From assembly GCF_024704835.1 (NCBI RefSeq), contig NZ_JAMXBE010000023.1, positions 1 to 44,488 on the forward strand: a stretch of 44,488 bases of DNA. The letters run 5' to 3'. The DNA comes from Parapedobacter tibetensis. Its GTDB lineage: Bacteria; Bacteroidota; Bacteroidia; Sphingobacteriales; Sphingobacteriaceae. Within the stretch, counting starts at the first letter, position 1. Each line of letters begins with the position of its first letter. Shown here piece by piece: positions 1-7,397 of this stretch. The translations under genes and the position numbers were made by a program. The notes under the pieces were generated by a model. That model did no database searches. It was given only the letters and a program-made list of their open reading frames with translations, and was not told where the DNA came from.

Positions 1-311
1 CTATTTATTCGTTTTATCCAGTGACACAGTTGGTGTTACACTCTCTTTCTCAATAATCGTTCTTCCATTTAAGTCAATATGTTGTCTTTTTTTATCATTC
101 CATTAACGGCACTTATGACCAAAGTAATCAATCTATAGGTCTTTTATATTGAATTGGCTACATCGTTCTGCAGCTAAGAAACGTGGGGCTTTTCGGAGCG
201 AGTACCTGTCCACGGAAACCAGAGTTAGCTATGGAGGACAAACCTTCTGGATACCACTATCTGCCCCACGTTTTCTTAGGTGTTGCTGGCATCAGTATTT
301 GATTATTCTTT
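1..311. other. gene-poor start of window, decayed DNA
   Basis: No intact gene is seen. On the minus strand the first 104 bases read as a short open stretch of about 33 codons ending in TAG at 1-3. It resembles nothing I recognise and may be the tail of a lost gene. A 106-base inverted-repeat element lies at 174-279 and is listed separately. The neighbouring peptidase fragment supports reading this stretch as decayed. Confidence 0.4.
174..279. repeat. 106-base element with near-perfect 16-bp inverted ends
   Basis: The left arm 174-189 (CTAAGAAACGTGGGGC) is the reverse complement of the right arm 263-279 except for one extra T in the right arm. The 73 bases between them are mixed in composition and can form two short competing hairpins (TGTCC with GGACA, CCAGA with TCTGG). 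A weak outward extension (CAGC with GCTG) is also present. It could be a small nonautonomous mobile element or the closing stem of a structured RNA. No poly-T follows either arm, so it is not a simple terminator. Confidence 0.5.
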
Positions 312-485
312 TCAGTTGTTAATGAGAGAAATGGTAAATTCTAATTCTGTATCCTTGTTATTCGCAAAATCTTCTACGGAGGGACTGATTTCATAATCAG
401 GTTGTATTCCATGGCCAATAATAGGCTTATACCTGTTTGGGTTAATCACCCTTTTAATAAAGGGAACATTTGCGCCGGAAGGGGA
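312..485 (-). pseudogene. C-terminal remnant of an S41-like (C-terminal processing) peptidase
   Basis: Reading the minus strand from a TAA at 486-488 down to the TGA at 312-314 gives an open stretch of 57 codons with no start codon. The peptide contains GHGIQPDYEISPSVEDF, then NNKDTELEFTISLI just before the stop. This has the form of the last segment of Bacteroidota S41 peptidases: a G-x-G-I-x-P-D turn, an acidic E-D helix, then the D-x-x-L-E terminal helix. The catalytic Ser/Lys and PDZ parts are absent, and upstream sequence in this frame is closed by a stop. It therefore appears to be a truncated gene end lying just downstream of higA. Assignment is from motif memory only. Confidence 0.5.
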
Positions 486-495
486 TTAGCCCAAC

Positions 496-795
496 CTATG
501 CATATTCAAATTTTTTCACGTTGGGCGGATTGATAGCCGCCTCCCTTTCGGCTTCCCTCAGGTCATAAGCCAACTGCATACGCAGCCAGAAATCGGGTTT
601 TCCCCCGAATACCAACGATATTTTGATGGCCATGTTGGGGGTGATAGAAGCGTGCTCGTTGACGATCTTGGACAGGTTGGCCCTCGTTATGCCTAACAAT
701 TCCGCAGCCTTCGATATGGTAAGGCCATTAGCCTCGATGATGTCTTCCCTCAGGTATTCCCCTGGATGGGTGTTATGTTCAATCCCTCTTTTCAT
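496..795 (-). CDS. higA: HigA-family antitoxin, XRE-type helix-turn-helix
   Basis: A 99-residue protein with one helix-turn-helix of the HigA/VapI class at residues 25-50 (LTISKAAELLGI, then TRANLSKIVN). The N-terminal HPGEYLRED segment and the C-terminal FWLRMQLAYDL segment are hallmarks of this antitoxin family. It should neutralise the HigB toxin encoded just upstream and repress the shared promoter. The order toxin then antitoxin, with 12 bases between the genes, is the usual inverted order of higBA loci. Length is normal and no defect is visible. It is the downstream gene of a two-gene operon inside an accessory region. Confidence 0.93.
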   Translation of the reverse strand: MKRGIEHNTHPGEYLREDIIEANGLTISKAAELLGITRANLSKIVNEHASITPNMAIKISLVFGGKPDFWLRMQLAYDLREAEREAAINPPNVKKFEYA

Positions 796-807
796 GATAC
801 TTCGTAT

Positions 808-1092
808 TTAGTGGGTGTCCAAATAAATCAAATTGCAAGCGTTGCCGTTATCGAACTGAAATATGATTCGGTAATTGCCGGTGATGTCCAGCGACCAATA
901 CCCCTTGTATTCTCCCTGCAACTGGTGGGGTCCCCATGACCTGAACGGCTCGAAATCCTTCGGCACGTCATTCAGCGAATCGATAGCGTCCAGTACACGC
1001 CGTATTTTCTTGATCTGCGTTTGTGGCAACAGCTTCGTTTCGCCGGTTGTCCAATATCGTTCGAGACCTTTATGTTTGAATGACTTTATCAT
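808..1092 (-). CDS. higB: HigB-family toxin, RelE-like mRNA interferase
   Basis: A 94-residue protein of the RelE/HigB ('plasmid maintenance killer') family. These toxins cut mRNA in the ribosomal A site. The family core is present: H-Q-L-x-G at residues 56-60, G-x-W-S-L-D at 64-69, then T-G-N-Y-R-I-I-F at 71-78, with Arg75 in the expected catalytic place. Full length for the family and no frameshift, so likely active. It precedes higA by 12 bases. The ATG at 1092 lies about 15 bases below a promoter -7 box at 1107-1114, giving a very short leader. Confidence 0.93.
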   Translation of the reverse strand: MIKSFKHKGLERYWTTGETKLLPQTQIKKIRRVLDAIDSLNDVPKDFEPFRSWGPHQLQGEYKGYWSLDITGNYRIIFQFDNGNACNLIYLDTH

Positions 1093-1106
1093 TTAACTGT
1101 GTTGTG

Positions 1107-1137
1107 CAAAGATACGCAATACAATTTATTTAAACAA
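1107..1137 (-). promoter_or_regulatory. higBA promoter
   Basis: On the minus strand a TTG (complement of 1135-1137) is followed by 20 bases and TATCTTTG (complement of 1107-1114). This matches the Bacteroidota -33/-7 consensus. The predicted start is near 1101, about 9 bases before the higB ATG. Confidence 0.7.
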
Positions 1138-1154
1138 GGATAGGCTTGGTAAGT

Positions 1155-1217
1155 AAAAACAAAACCCCATCCATCTGGACAGGGTTTCATTCGGTTAAAA
1201 ATTACAGCCTCACGGCT
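1155..1217 (-). ncRNA. candidate short RNA upstream of higBA (about 63 nt)
   Basis: A promoter at 1224-1254 (minus; TTG, 20 bases, TATCTTTG) should start transcription near 1217. The first bases form a hairpin with a GNRA-type loop, AGCC-GTGA-GGCT (1206-1217). About 18 unpaired bases follow. The unit ends in a hairpin (AAACCC with GGGTTT arms, 1162-1187) and a T-rich tail at 1155-1161. No ORF of useful length fits. The promoter and terminator are read directly; the RNA itself is inferred. Confidence 0.5.
1162..1187 (-). terminator. rho-independent terminator of the candidate short RNA
   Basis: Minus-strand hairpin with AAACCC/GGGTTT arms and an inner CCA/TGG pair, followed by TTTTGTTTTT. It separates the short-RNA unit from the higBA promoter. 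Confidence 0.65.
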
Positions 1218-1223
1218 ATGAGT

Positions 1224-1254
1224 CAAAGATACTGAATTATGGCTAAATTGACAA
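1224..1254 (-). promoter_or_regulatory. promoter of candidate short RNA
   Basis: TTG (complement of 1252-1254), exactly 20 bases, then TATCTTTG (complement of 1224-1231). This is a full match to TTG-N19/20-TAnnTTTG. No protein gene follows before the terminator at 1162-1187. Confidence 0.65.
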
Positions 1255-1281
1255 TGGTTATCAAACCGACAACACAAAACT

Positions 1282-1314
1282 AAAAAAGCCACTCTATTTG
1301 ACTAGAACGGCTTT
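1282..1314 (-). terminator. possible terminator, source gene lost
   Basis: Minus-strand AAAAGCC and GGCTTTTTT arms surround an 18-base loop, followed by T residues. It would end a minus-strand transcript arriving from the right, but no intact minus-strand gene lies there now. Confidence 0.4.
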
Positions 1315-1998
1315 TGGTGTGACCTTAACAGGAGCTTCATCGAATCATTTTCTCGATGATTTGATAGTACTGGCAAATTTATACGATAGACTTGTCTTGA
1401 ATCAAGATAATGATTTAGAGTACTTTACAAAAATCCATAACGCGAAGATAAGAAAAGAAGTGGCCAAAAGACCCGGAGGAATTAAGATTTGACCGGTTCG
1501 ATTCCAATAAGCATTTCTTGGATATTCCGCGCCAAAGTACACCACTGTTCCACTCCAATATACGGTTCTTCCCCAATTTTGGTGGTGAAATAAAACGTCA
1601 TCTTGCATCGGGCTCTAAAATATGCTTTTCGGTCTTAATAAAGATCTTTCTCGGAGGAAGGGAAAATCGGGAAATCGACTTGACTACCAAACTTGGGGAA
1701 GAACCACCTTTCCGAAATATACACATAGATTGTAAGACAACCTATTTAACGCCTTCCTGTACTTGGGAGTTTCGCCCAAAGTAGCCCCCTTATTCCGCAA
1801 TTAAACTGACGGTCGATTCCGCTCTCACTGAAATACACAACTTACAGGTTTGACACTATTACTATTTTGTTGTTGCAAGAACGCCTCTTTTTCATAACTT
1901 CGTTTTGTACTTGTCGAGAGAACTCAGTTCCAATTTTCGCAATTATCTACAAATCAGTGCCATATCAGTAATTATAGCAATCAACAAACTTGAAATTT
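1315..1998. other. gene-poor stretch, no recognisable gene
   Basis: Short open frames occur on the plus strand (to 1492 and 1784). Neither resembles a family I know, and the second runs straight through the inverted-repeat element at 1564-1705, so I do not call them genes. The stretch probably consists of decayed mobile DNA. Confidence 0.4.
1564..1705. mobile_element. 142-base MITE-like element or facing IS ends
   Basis: The left end 1564-1588 starts GGTTCTTCCCCAATTTTGGT. The complement of the right end 1681-1705 starts GGTTCTTCCCCAAGTTTGGT. The two 25-base ends agree at about 22 positions. A G-G-x-T-C-T-T-C-C start is reminiscent of ISL3-family ends, which is a recollection and not a search result. 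No transposase fits between them, and I see no clear 8-base target duplication. It is either a nonautonomous element or the remains of two opposed IS ends. Confidence 0.5.
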
Positions 1999-2775
1999 AT
2001 GCAGATATTGAAACATAAGACAGGGAAAAGTATATCAATTAACGGCGCATCAATTTATTATGAAGAATTGGGTAACCAGTCAGGTTTTCCTATATTAATG
2101 TTACATGGCGGCTTTGGCACACTTGAAGATTTTGAGCCTATTATCAGCAATTTTTTATCAGAATTTCGAATTATTGCAATGGACGCTCGAGGACAAGGAA
2201 AATCAACCTTAGGAGATCAGCCTTTAACCTATAAGATATTGCAAGATGACGCAGAGAGATTATTAGATCACTTAAAAATCAGCAAAATTATTTTAATGGG
2301 CTTTAGTGATGGGGGCATGGTGGCTCACCGTATTGCAATTTCTGATTCAGAAAGGGTGAGTAAACTTGTTTCTATCGCAGCACCCTGGAGAAAAGAAGAC
2401 CTCGATTTAATTCGCGGTTTCCTTCTAAAAGTAACTCCTGAAAGTTGGAAGGAAAAATTTAACGAATCGTATCAACTCTATGAGTCAATTAACCCTAACA
2501 TTGATTTTAAAATCCTGGTCGACAATCTCAAACACATGTGGATAGACGAATCAGAAACAGGAGGATATCCTGGTAATAATGTGAAGCAAATTAACTGTCC
2601 CGCATTAATAGTGCGAGGAGACGAAGATCATCTATTTTCCCGTGAAAGTGCTGTGATGTTAGCAAGCTATTTAAAAAATGGAAAATTATTGAACATTCCA
2701 TTTGGTGGGCATGAAGTTCATAAAGATCAATCAAAAATTGTTTCAGATTTAATTCTCACTTTCATTAAAGAATAA
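1999..2775 (+). CDS. alpha/beta-hydrolase fold protein
   Basis: A 258-residue alpha/beta hydrolase if started at the ATG at 1999; a TTG nine bases upstream is also possible. Family signatures are clear: oxyanion-hole HGG at residues 36-38, nucleophile elbow G-F-S-D-G at 101-105 with Ser103, an acid at Asp208 or Asp210 in R-G-D-E-D-H, and the catalytic His238 in G-G-H. It lacks a signal peptide, so it is a cytoplasmic esterase, lipase or C-C hydrolase of unknown substrate. It stands alone, between decayed DNA and a NUDIX fragment, which suggests cargo of an accessory region. AT-rich codon use differs from the housekeeping genes further right. Confidence 0.88.
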   Translation: MQILKHKTGKSISINGASIYYEELGNQSGFPILMLHGGFGTLEDFEPIISNFLSEFRIIAMDARGQGKSTLGDQPLTYKILQDDAERLLDHLKISKIILMGFSDGGMVAHRIAISDSERVSKLVSIAAPWRKEDLDLIRGFLLKVTPESWKEKFNESYQLYESINPNIDFKILVDNLKHMWIDESETGGYPGNNVKQINCPALIVRGDEDHLFSRESAVMLASYLKNGKLLNIPFGGHEVHKDQSKIVSDLILTFIKE

Positions 2776-2865
2776 TAAGATGCTAGCAACGATTTTAAGT
2801 AAGTGCAGGACAGTGAACAAAAAGTTTCCAAAGACAATCTTCATGTAAAAAGATATTCAAAAAAA

Positions 2866-2949
2866 ATGAAGTTAAAGAAAAGTGCTGGCATACTTTTATA
2901 TAAAATAGTCAATAAAGAACTGGTTTGGAGAAGAGAATGGATGTGCTAA
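2866..2949 (+). pseudogene. N-terminal remnant of a NUDIX hydrolase gene
   Basis: From an ATG at 2866 the frame reads MKLKKSAGILLYK, then IVNKEL, and stops at TAA 2947-2949 after 27 codons. The K-S-A-G-I-L-L-Y start followed by a K/N-E-L turn is the usual beginning of Bacteroidota NUDIX proteins, which normally continue into a V-L-L-V-H-P-G-G strand. Here the sequence diverges right after E-L. The NUDIX box itself is missing, so this is a truncated 5' end. Confidence 0.55.
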
Positions 2950-3021
2950 CTTAGCGTGGAGATAATGATTAATATAAATGATCAGATGGTAACAGTCTGG
3001 GGTCACAGATTTTATTGGCAT

Positions 3022-3056
3022 AAAAAAAGGAGACAACCATTATGTGGTGTCTCCTT
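3022..3056 (-). terminator. rho-independent terminator behind a possible tRNA relic
   Basis: On the minus strand AAGGAGACA (3048-3056) pairs with TGTCTCCTT (3027-3035) and a run of seven T follows. The arrangement, a possible tRNA 3' end then a strong terminator a few bases on, repeats what is seen after both intact tRNA-Lys genes in this window. Confidence 0.7.
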
Positions 3057-3090
3057 AAGTGACTTGCTGGTACAAAACTCGAACCTTTTA
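3057..3090 (-). other. possible tRNA 3'-end relic
   Basis: The minus strand carries GGTTCGAGT (complement of 3077-3085), the form of a tRNA T-arm and loop. About 20 bases follow before a terminator. The T-stem pairs poorly and the anticodon half is absent. It may be a leftover from insertion of a mobile element into a tRNA gene. Low certainty. Confidence 0.3.
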
Positions 3091-3185
3091 TTGGATATTG
3101 GAAGATTTGAAGCTTTTAAGTGATTTAATGGGTGCTTAATTGGCCTATTTCTTATTATGTGAGCCTCATAGATGTATCTTAATCA

Positions 3186-4082
3186 TCAGTTAAATGCCTG
3201 CCGGAATTCAAGAGGAGACAAACTGGTTTTCTTCTTAAATAGCGTACTGAACGATTGTGCGTGTTCAAAGCCTAATGTATAAGCAATTTCGCTTACCGAT
3301 AAATTTGTAGTCGAGAGTTTTTCCTTCGCCTTTTCAATCAACCTCTGATGTATATGCTGTTGTGTATTTTGCCCTGTATGCATGCGCAGTAGATCGCTCA
3401 GGTAGTTTGGAGACAGGTTCATGAGTTCGGCCATGCGTTGTACCGTTAATAGTTCCGGTTGCGTTGTCGTACTGTTGTCAAAATACCCATCAACAAGGCG
3501 TTCAAATTTGGCAAGCAGTTGATGATTGTGGTTTTTCCGGGTGATAAACTGCCGCTCGTAAAATCGATTGGAATAATTGAGCAACAACTCGATTTGCGAT
3601 AGGATAATTTCCTGAGTATATTTATCAATATGCAGGCATTCCTTATCGATCTTGTTCAATATTGTAATAAGATCATCTTCTTCTTCAGCAGAAAGATGCA
3701 GCGCCTCATTTACAGCGTAAGAGAAGAAGTTATAACCGTTGATGTTGCTTGCCAGATGATGGGCCAGCAAAAAGTCAGGATGGAAAATAAGCAGGTAACC
3801 TGATCCGCATTCTACGTTGTTCAGATCCAGGTATTGAACTTGATTGGGTGCAGTAAAGCTCAGAACACCCTTATTGTAATCATAATGTTGCTGACCATAT
3901 CGTATTTTACCTTTGGCTTCCCTTTTGAGAGCAACACAATAAAATCTATTCACAAAACCTTTCCATACATCATCTTCCAGGAAAATACTTTCGGCGAGGT
4001 TAATCACACTTATCAATGGATGGCGTGGCTCGGGCAAAGAGAGTAACCGGTGAAATTCTGAGACTGATCTGATGGCATTCAT
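3186..4082 (-). CDS. AraC-family transcriptional regulator
   Basis: 298 residues. The C-terminal hundred carry the double helix-turn-helix of AraC regulators. The first helix lies in VQRMAELMNLSPNYLSDLL, the second in VSEIAYTLGFEHAQSFSTLF, followed by the family end K-x-x-S-P-L-E-F-R. The N-terminal two thirds is a cupin-like sensor domain with no recognisable ligand site. It lies 72 bases downstream of an aldo/keto reductase on the same strand, so the two may be cotranscribed and the regulator probably controls that gene. AraC/reductase pairs of this kind are common as mobile cargo. Ligand unknown. Confidence 0.92.
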   Translation of the reverse strand: MNAIRSVSEFHRLLSLPEPRHPLISVINLAESIFLEDDVWKGFVNRFYCVALKREAKGKIRYGQQHYDYNKGVLSFTAPNQVQYLDLNNVECGSGYLLIFHPDFLLAHHLASNINGYNFFSYAVNEALHLSAEEEDDLITILNKIDKECLHIDKYTQEIILSQIELLLNYSNRFYERQFITRKNHNHQLLAKFERLVDGYFDNSTTTQPELLTVQRMAELMNLSPNYLSDLLRMHTGQNTQQHIHQRLIEKAKEKLSTTNLSVSEIAYTLGFEHAQSFSTLFKKKTSLSPLEFRQAFN

Positions 4083-4154
4083 AATACTAATTTAGATATT
4101 TTAATGTACATAGTAGCGGTTGCATCTTTAAAATGCAACCCTACAAAAAATACG

Positions 4155-5159
4155 CTAATCGATGAGCCCCATACTAAAATCATCGTATGGGTTGCCGGTA
4201 TCAGTACCTAACGGCACAATGCTTTCGAGTTTCGACAGATCAGCTTCGTTTAATTCAATTTCGGTGGCCGCTATGTTTTGCTCTAAATATTTTCTTCGTT
4301 TGGTGCCCGGAATAGGTAAGATGCCCTTATTTATAATCCAAGCCAGTGCCAACTGTGATGTGGTTATTTTTTTCTCTTCGGCCATTGCCTCAATTGCTTT
4401 AACCAACTCAATATTCTTGTAAAAATGAGCTTCCTGAAAACGGGGGATTGCCCTGCGAAAATCATTTTCCGGTAAGTCATCTATGGTTCGGATATGTCCG
4501 GATAAAAAACCACGTCCTAATGGGGAATAAGCAACAAAACCTATCCCAAGTTTATTCAAAGCATTCAGTATGCCACGTTCTTCTGTTGTACGCTCAAATA
4601 AAGAATATTCACTTTGTACCGCCGTAATCGGGTGAACCGCGTGAGCTCTTTTTACAGTTTCTGAAGATACTTCTGATAGTCCGAGATAACCCACTTTTCC
4701 TTCCTTTACCAGCTCGCTCATCGCCTCAATGGTTTCTTCGATGGGCGTGTTTTTATCAAGTCGGTGCATATAGTACAAATCAATATATGCTGTGTTAAGA
4801 TTTTTTAGAGAACGTTCCACCGCTTTTTTAACATATTCTTTTTTGCCATTTATGGCCCAGGTCACTTTGTCGTTGTCATCGATCTCCCAGCCAAATTTTG
4901 TCGCGATAATATATTTATTCCTATTACCATCTATTGCTTTAGCAATCAACTGCTCATTTTTGAAAGGGCCGTACAAATCGGCAGTATCTAAAAAATTGCC
5001 ACCTAATTCGAGCGATCGGTGAATGGTGGCAATAGCTTCTTGCTCATCTGCCTCTCCATACATATTTCCTTCTTCAAAACCCGTCATACCCATACAGCCC
5101 AAACCTATAATTGGTACAGCCAAACCTTCGCTTCCCAAATTTATTTTCTTCATTACCAT
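4155..5159 (-). CDS. aldo/keto reductase
   Basis: 334 residues of the aldo-keto reductase superfamily, AKR13-like. These cytoplasmic enzymes reduce aldehydes and ketones with NADPH in a TIM barrel. The catalytic tetrad is visible: Asp58 and Tyr63 in D-T-A-D-L-Y-G, Lys88 in A-T-K-F-G, His132 in Y-Y-M-H-R-L-D. The C-terminal cofactor loop I-P-G-T-K-R-R is also present. Length is typical and nothing is broken. A second ATG two codons in is an equal start candidate. It precedes the AraC regulator; the pair is bracketed by two possible tRNA relics. Confidence 0.95.
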   Translation of the reverse strand: MVMKKINLGSEGLAVPIIGLGCMGMTGFEEGNMYGEADEQEAIATIHRSLELGGNFLDTADLYGPFKNEQLIAKAIDGNRNKYIIATKFGWEIDDNDKVTWAINGKKEYVKKAVERSLKNLNTAYIDLYYMHRLDKNTPIEETIEAMSELVKEGKVGYLGLSEVSSETVKRAHAVHPITAVQSEYSLFERTTEERGILNALNKLGIGFVAYSPLGRGFLSGHIRTIDDLPENDFRRAIPRFQEAHFYKNIELVKAIEAMAEEKKITTSQLALAWIINKGILPIPGTKRRKYLEQNIAATEIELNEADLSKLESIVPLGTDTGNPYDDFSMGLID

Positions 5160-5363
5160 ACTATTAATTTTAATAGGTCAAAGTTCGCTAAGAACACTTT
5201 AATAGCTGTATGCAAAGCCCTGAAAGTTGTATGCAAATCAAGGATTAACTAAATATGGATTAAGTGAAAAACGCTAAAGATTAAATCTGATGTTGTCATA
5301 GAGATTCAGGTACAATTGGATGATAAACGTAGAAGCTAACAGTATTGAAATATATCACCACGC

Positions 5364-5397
5364 TGGCAGACATGATAGGACTCGAACCGATGGGGAT
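5364..5397 (-). other. possible tRNA 3'-end relic with CCA
   Basis: The minus strand reads GGTTCGAGTCCTAT, then CATGTCTG and CCA (complement of 5364-5366). This is the spacing of a tRNA T-loop, T-stem, acceptor strand, discriminator and encoded CCA. The T-stem 5' strand pairs 4 of 5. The upstream D and anticodon arms cannot be found. Together with the relic at 3057-3090 it flanks the AraC/aldo-keto reductase pair. Confidence 0.35.
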
Positions 5398-5448
5398 TGA
5401 ATTATAACAATTAAATGCATGGATTCGATAGAAAAAACATATCAAACC

Positions 5449-5485
5449 AAAAAAGCCTTCAAAATTATTGATTTTGAAGGCTTTT
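5449..5485 (-). terminator. terminator of tRNA-Lys(TTT)
   Basis: Minus-strand hairpin with AAAAGCCTTCAAAAT arms (5451-5465 and 5471-5485) and T residues after it. It starts 10 bases beyond the tRNA 3' end. Confidence 0.85.
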
Positions 5486-5495
5486 AATTTTCCAG

Positions 5496-5568
5496 TGATC
5501 CCGCTGGGATTCGAACCCAGGACCCATACATTAAAAGTGTATTGCTCTACCAGCTGAGCTACAGAATC
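5496..5568 (-). tRNA. tRNA-Lys, anticodon TTT
   Basis: A complete 73-nt cloverleaf. The acceptor strands GATTCTG and CGGGATC pair with G-U help, followed by discriminator A. The D-arm contains GTAGCTCAGCTGGTAGAGC. The anticodon stem ATACA/TGTAT encloses loop CTTTTAA, giving anticodon TTT. The T-arm is CTGGG-TTCGAAT-CCCAG. CCA is not encoded. A matching -33/-7 promoter lies 49-80 bases upstream and a strong terminator just downstream, so it is a single-gene unit. Confidence 0.97.
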
Positions 5569-5616
5569 GATTACCTCGCTCTTCAAAAGCAACTTTCCCT
5601 TTTTTGGAAAGTGGTG

Positions 5617-5648
5617 CAAAGATAGGATTATCACCTATATCGTCCAAA
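5617..5648 (-). promoter_or_regulatory. promoter of tRNA-Lys(TTT)
   Basis: TTTG (complement of 5645-5648), 20 bases, TATCTTTG (complement of 5617-5624): a full Bacteroidota promoter. The roughly 40-base leader before the tRNA holds a small CTTTCC/GGGAAAG hairpin. Confidence 0.75.
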
Positions 5649-5729
5649 ATAAATTTCAGATTATTTCGGGTGTCTCGTTAACTTCCTTTATTTCAGTAAT
5701 TGCCGGATTTCATCAATGTGTTGCGACCT

Positions 5730-7382
5730 TTACTTTTGGTCTTTTTGATACACGGCTTCACCTGCTATGACGGTTTGCAAAACACCTATGTTGCGTAATT
5801 GATCGTCCGGAGCTGTCATGATATCATCTGCCAACCATACAAAATCAGCTTTTTTACCTGCTTCAATGCTGCCTCTGCTGTCTTCTTCAAAGACTGCATA
5901 AGCGGCCCATACGGTCATGCCACGTAGCGCATCCTCGCGACTGATGGCATTCTCCGGCTGGAAGCCCCCTGTTGGGTTCCCATCATGGTCTACGCGGGCG
6001 ACGGCCGCATGGAAACCGTATAATGGATTAATGTGCTCCACGGGGAAATCGCTTCCCAGTGGGAGTAAGCCCGTTTGTTCGAGCAATTGTTTGTAGGCAT
6101 AAGCCCCTTTGATGCGTTCAGGCCCCAACCTTTCGCCTGCCCAATACATATCTGATGTAGCATGTGTGGGCTGAACGGATGGGATAACGGAATATTTGCC
6201 AAACTTTTCGAAATCTTGGGGAGCGACCACTTGGGCATGCTCAATACGCCACCGCCGATCATTTTGCCCTTTGAGATATTTTCCATAAATAGCTAATATC
6301 AACCGATTCGTGGAGTCGCCAATAGCGTGGGTGGCGACTTGGAAATCGCTTTCGGCAATACGGGCAATTGCAGTTTCTATTGTTTCAGGATTGAATAACA
6401 GGAACCCAGATGTCTTTGCATCTGAATAGGGTTGCAGAAGGCAAGCCCCCCGTGAGCCCAAGGCCCCGTCAGCTAAGATCTTGAAGGTGTGAGCGGTGAG
6501 CCGTTCACTTATATATGGCCCCTCCGAGAGGTAATGGTCAAGGTTAGCCTCTGAAAGGTTAATCATAGCATGATTACGGATGCGGAGTTTTTCACTTTTA
6601 TATAGGCTGTCCAGCAGCATGATTGCCTGTTGGTCAAGACCAGCGTCGCTCACGGTGGTAAGTCCTACCGCCACACATGCTGCTTCGGCACGTTGTAGCA
6701 TCTGTATAAGTTCAGCAACTGTTGGCTGTGGGATGATAGCAGATACGCGTGCCATGGCATTGTCGACCAAAATACCGGTGAGGCGACCATCTTTTACTTC
6801 AACCGTACCCCCTTCAATGGTAACAGGACCGCTGATGCCGGCCAATTCAAGTGCCTTGCCATTGGCCAACGCCGCATGGCCATCTATGCGTACTAGGTAT
6901 ACAGGAATATCCGGAAATGCTACATCCAATAGCCTCCTGTCTGGAAATGTTTTGGTGTCCCACAGATTTTGGTCCCACCCACGCCCTATGAGCCAGTCCG
7001 CATCTGGATATTCGTCCCGGAATATCTTCAGTCGCTCGACGATTTCGGCAAACGAAGTTACACCGGTCAAATCGGCTTGGCCAAGTGTCTGCGCAAACCC
7101 AAAGAAATGGGCATGTGCATCGTAAAACCCAGGATACACAGGTAAACCCTGCGCATCAATGGTTTCGTTGGCAGTGTAGGTCGAAAGGATCTCGTCCGTG
7201 CTGCCTACGGCAATGAATTTCCCCTCGCGCACGGCAAACGCCTCTGCCATGGCAAATGCGGAATCAACTGTGTATACCACGGCGTTGTGCACAATAAGGT
7301 CGGCTTGCTTTAAGCCATCACATGAAAATGCGGCAATCGATAAAGCAATCAACACACTAAATAAAGACTTGTTCTTCATCAT
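5730..7382 (-). CDS. amidohydrolase family 3 lipoprotein, YtcJ-like
   Basis: 550 residues of the metal-dependent amidohydrolase family 3 (YtcJ, N-substituted formamide deformylase type). A lipoprotein signal ends at Cys21 (I-A-A-F-S-C), so it should be anchored in an envelope membrane. Metal site landmarks: His90 and His92 in F-Y-D-A-H-A-H, a mid-protein H-A-I-G-D motif, R-I-E-H-A-Q, and the catalytic Asp in G-S-D-F-P-V-E. The true substrate of this family is rarely known; cyclic amides or formamides are typical. It follows prmC by 15 bases on the same strand and is probably its operon partner, though no functional link is evident. Confidence 0.93.
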   Translation of the reverse strand: MMKNKSLFSVLIALSIAAFSCDGLKQADLIVHNAVVYTVDSAFAMAEAFAVREGKFIAVGSTDEILSTYTANETIDAQGLPVYPGFYDAHAHFFGFAQTLGQADLTGVTSFAEIVERLKIFRDEYPDADWLIGRGWDQNLWDTKTFPDRRLLDVAFPDIPVYLVRIDGHAALANGKALELAGISGPVTIEGGTVEVKDGRLTGILVDNAMARVSAIIPQPTVAELIQMLQRAEAACVAVGLTTVSDAGLDQQAIMLLDSLYKSEKLRIRNHAMINLSEANLDHYLSEGPYISERLTAHTFKILADGALGSRGACLLQPYSDAKTSGFLLFNPETIETAIARIAESDFQVATHAIGDSTNRLILAIYGKYLKGQNDRRWRIEHAQVVAPQDFEKFGKYSVIPSVQPTHATSDMYWAGERLGPERIKGAYAYKQLLEQTGLLPLGSDFPVEHINPLYGFHAAVARVDHDGNPTGGFQPENAISREDALRGMTVWAAYAVFEEDSRGSIEAGKKADFVWLADDIMTAPDDQLRNIGVLQTVIAGEAVYQKDQK

Positions 7383-7397
7383 CGTATTAAGGTTTAA

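Noticed and set aside
1-104. 33-codon minus-strand frame as a gene end
   Set aside because: Too short and without any recognisable motif.
174-279. Integron attC site
   Set aside because: The expected RYYYAAC and GTTRRRY core sites are not found at the ends, and no integrase is present.
1253-1784. Two plus-strand open frames of 60-90 codons
   Set aside because: No recognisable family, no promoter, and the second runs across an inverted-repeat element.
5296-5634. 112-codon minus-strand frame over tRNA-Lys(TTT)
   Set aside because: It reads through the tRNA gene and its terminator.
6580-7125. 181-codon frame opposite the amidohydrolase
   Set aside because: Shadow of a clear coding gene on the other strand.
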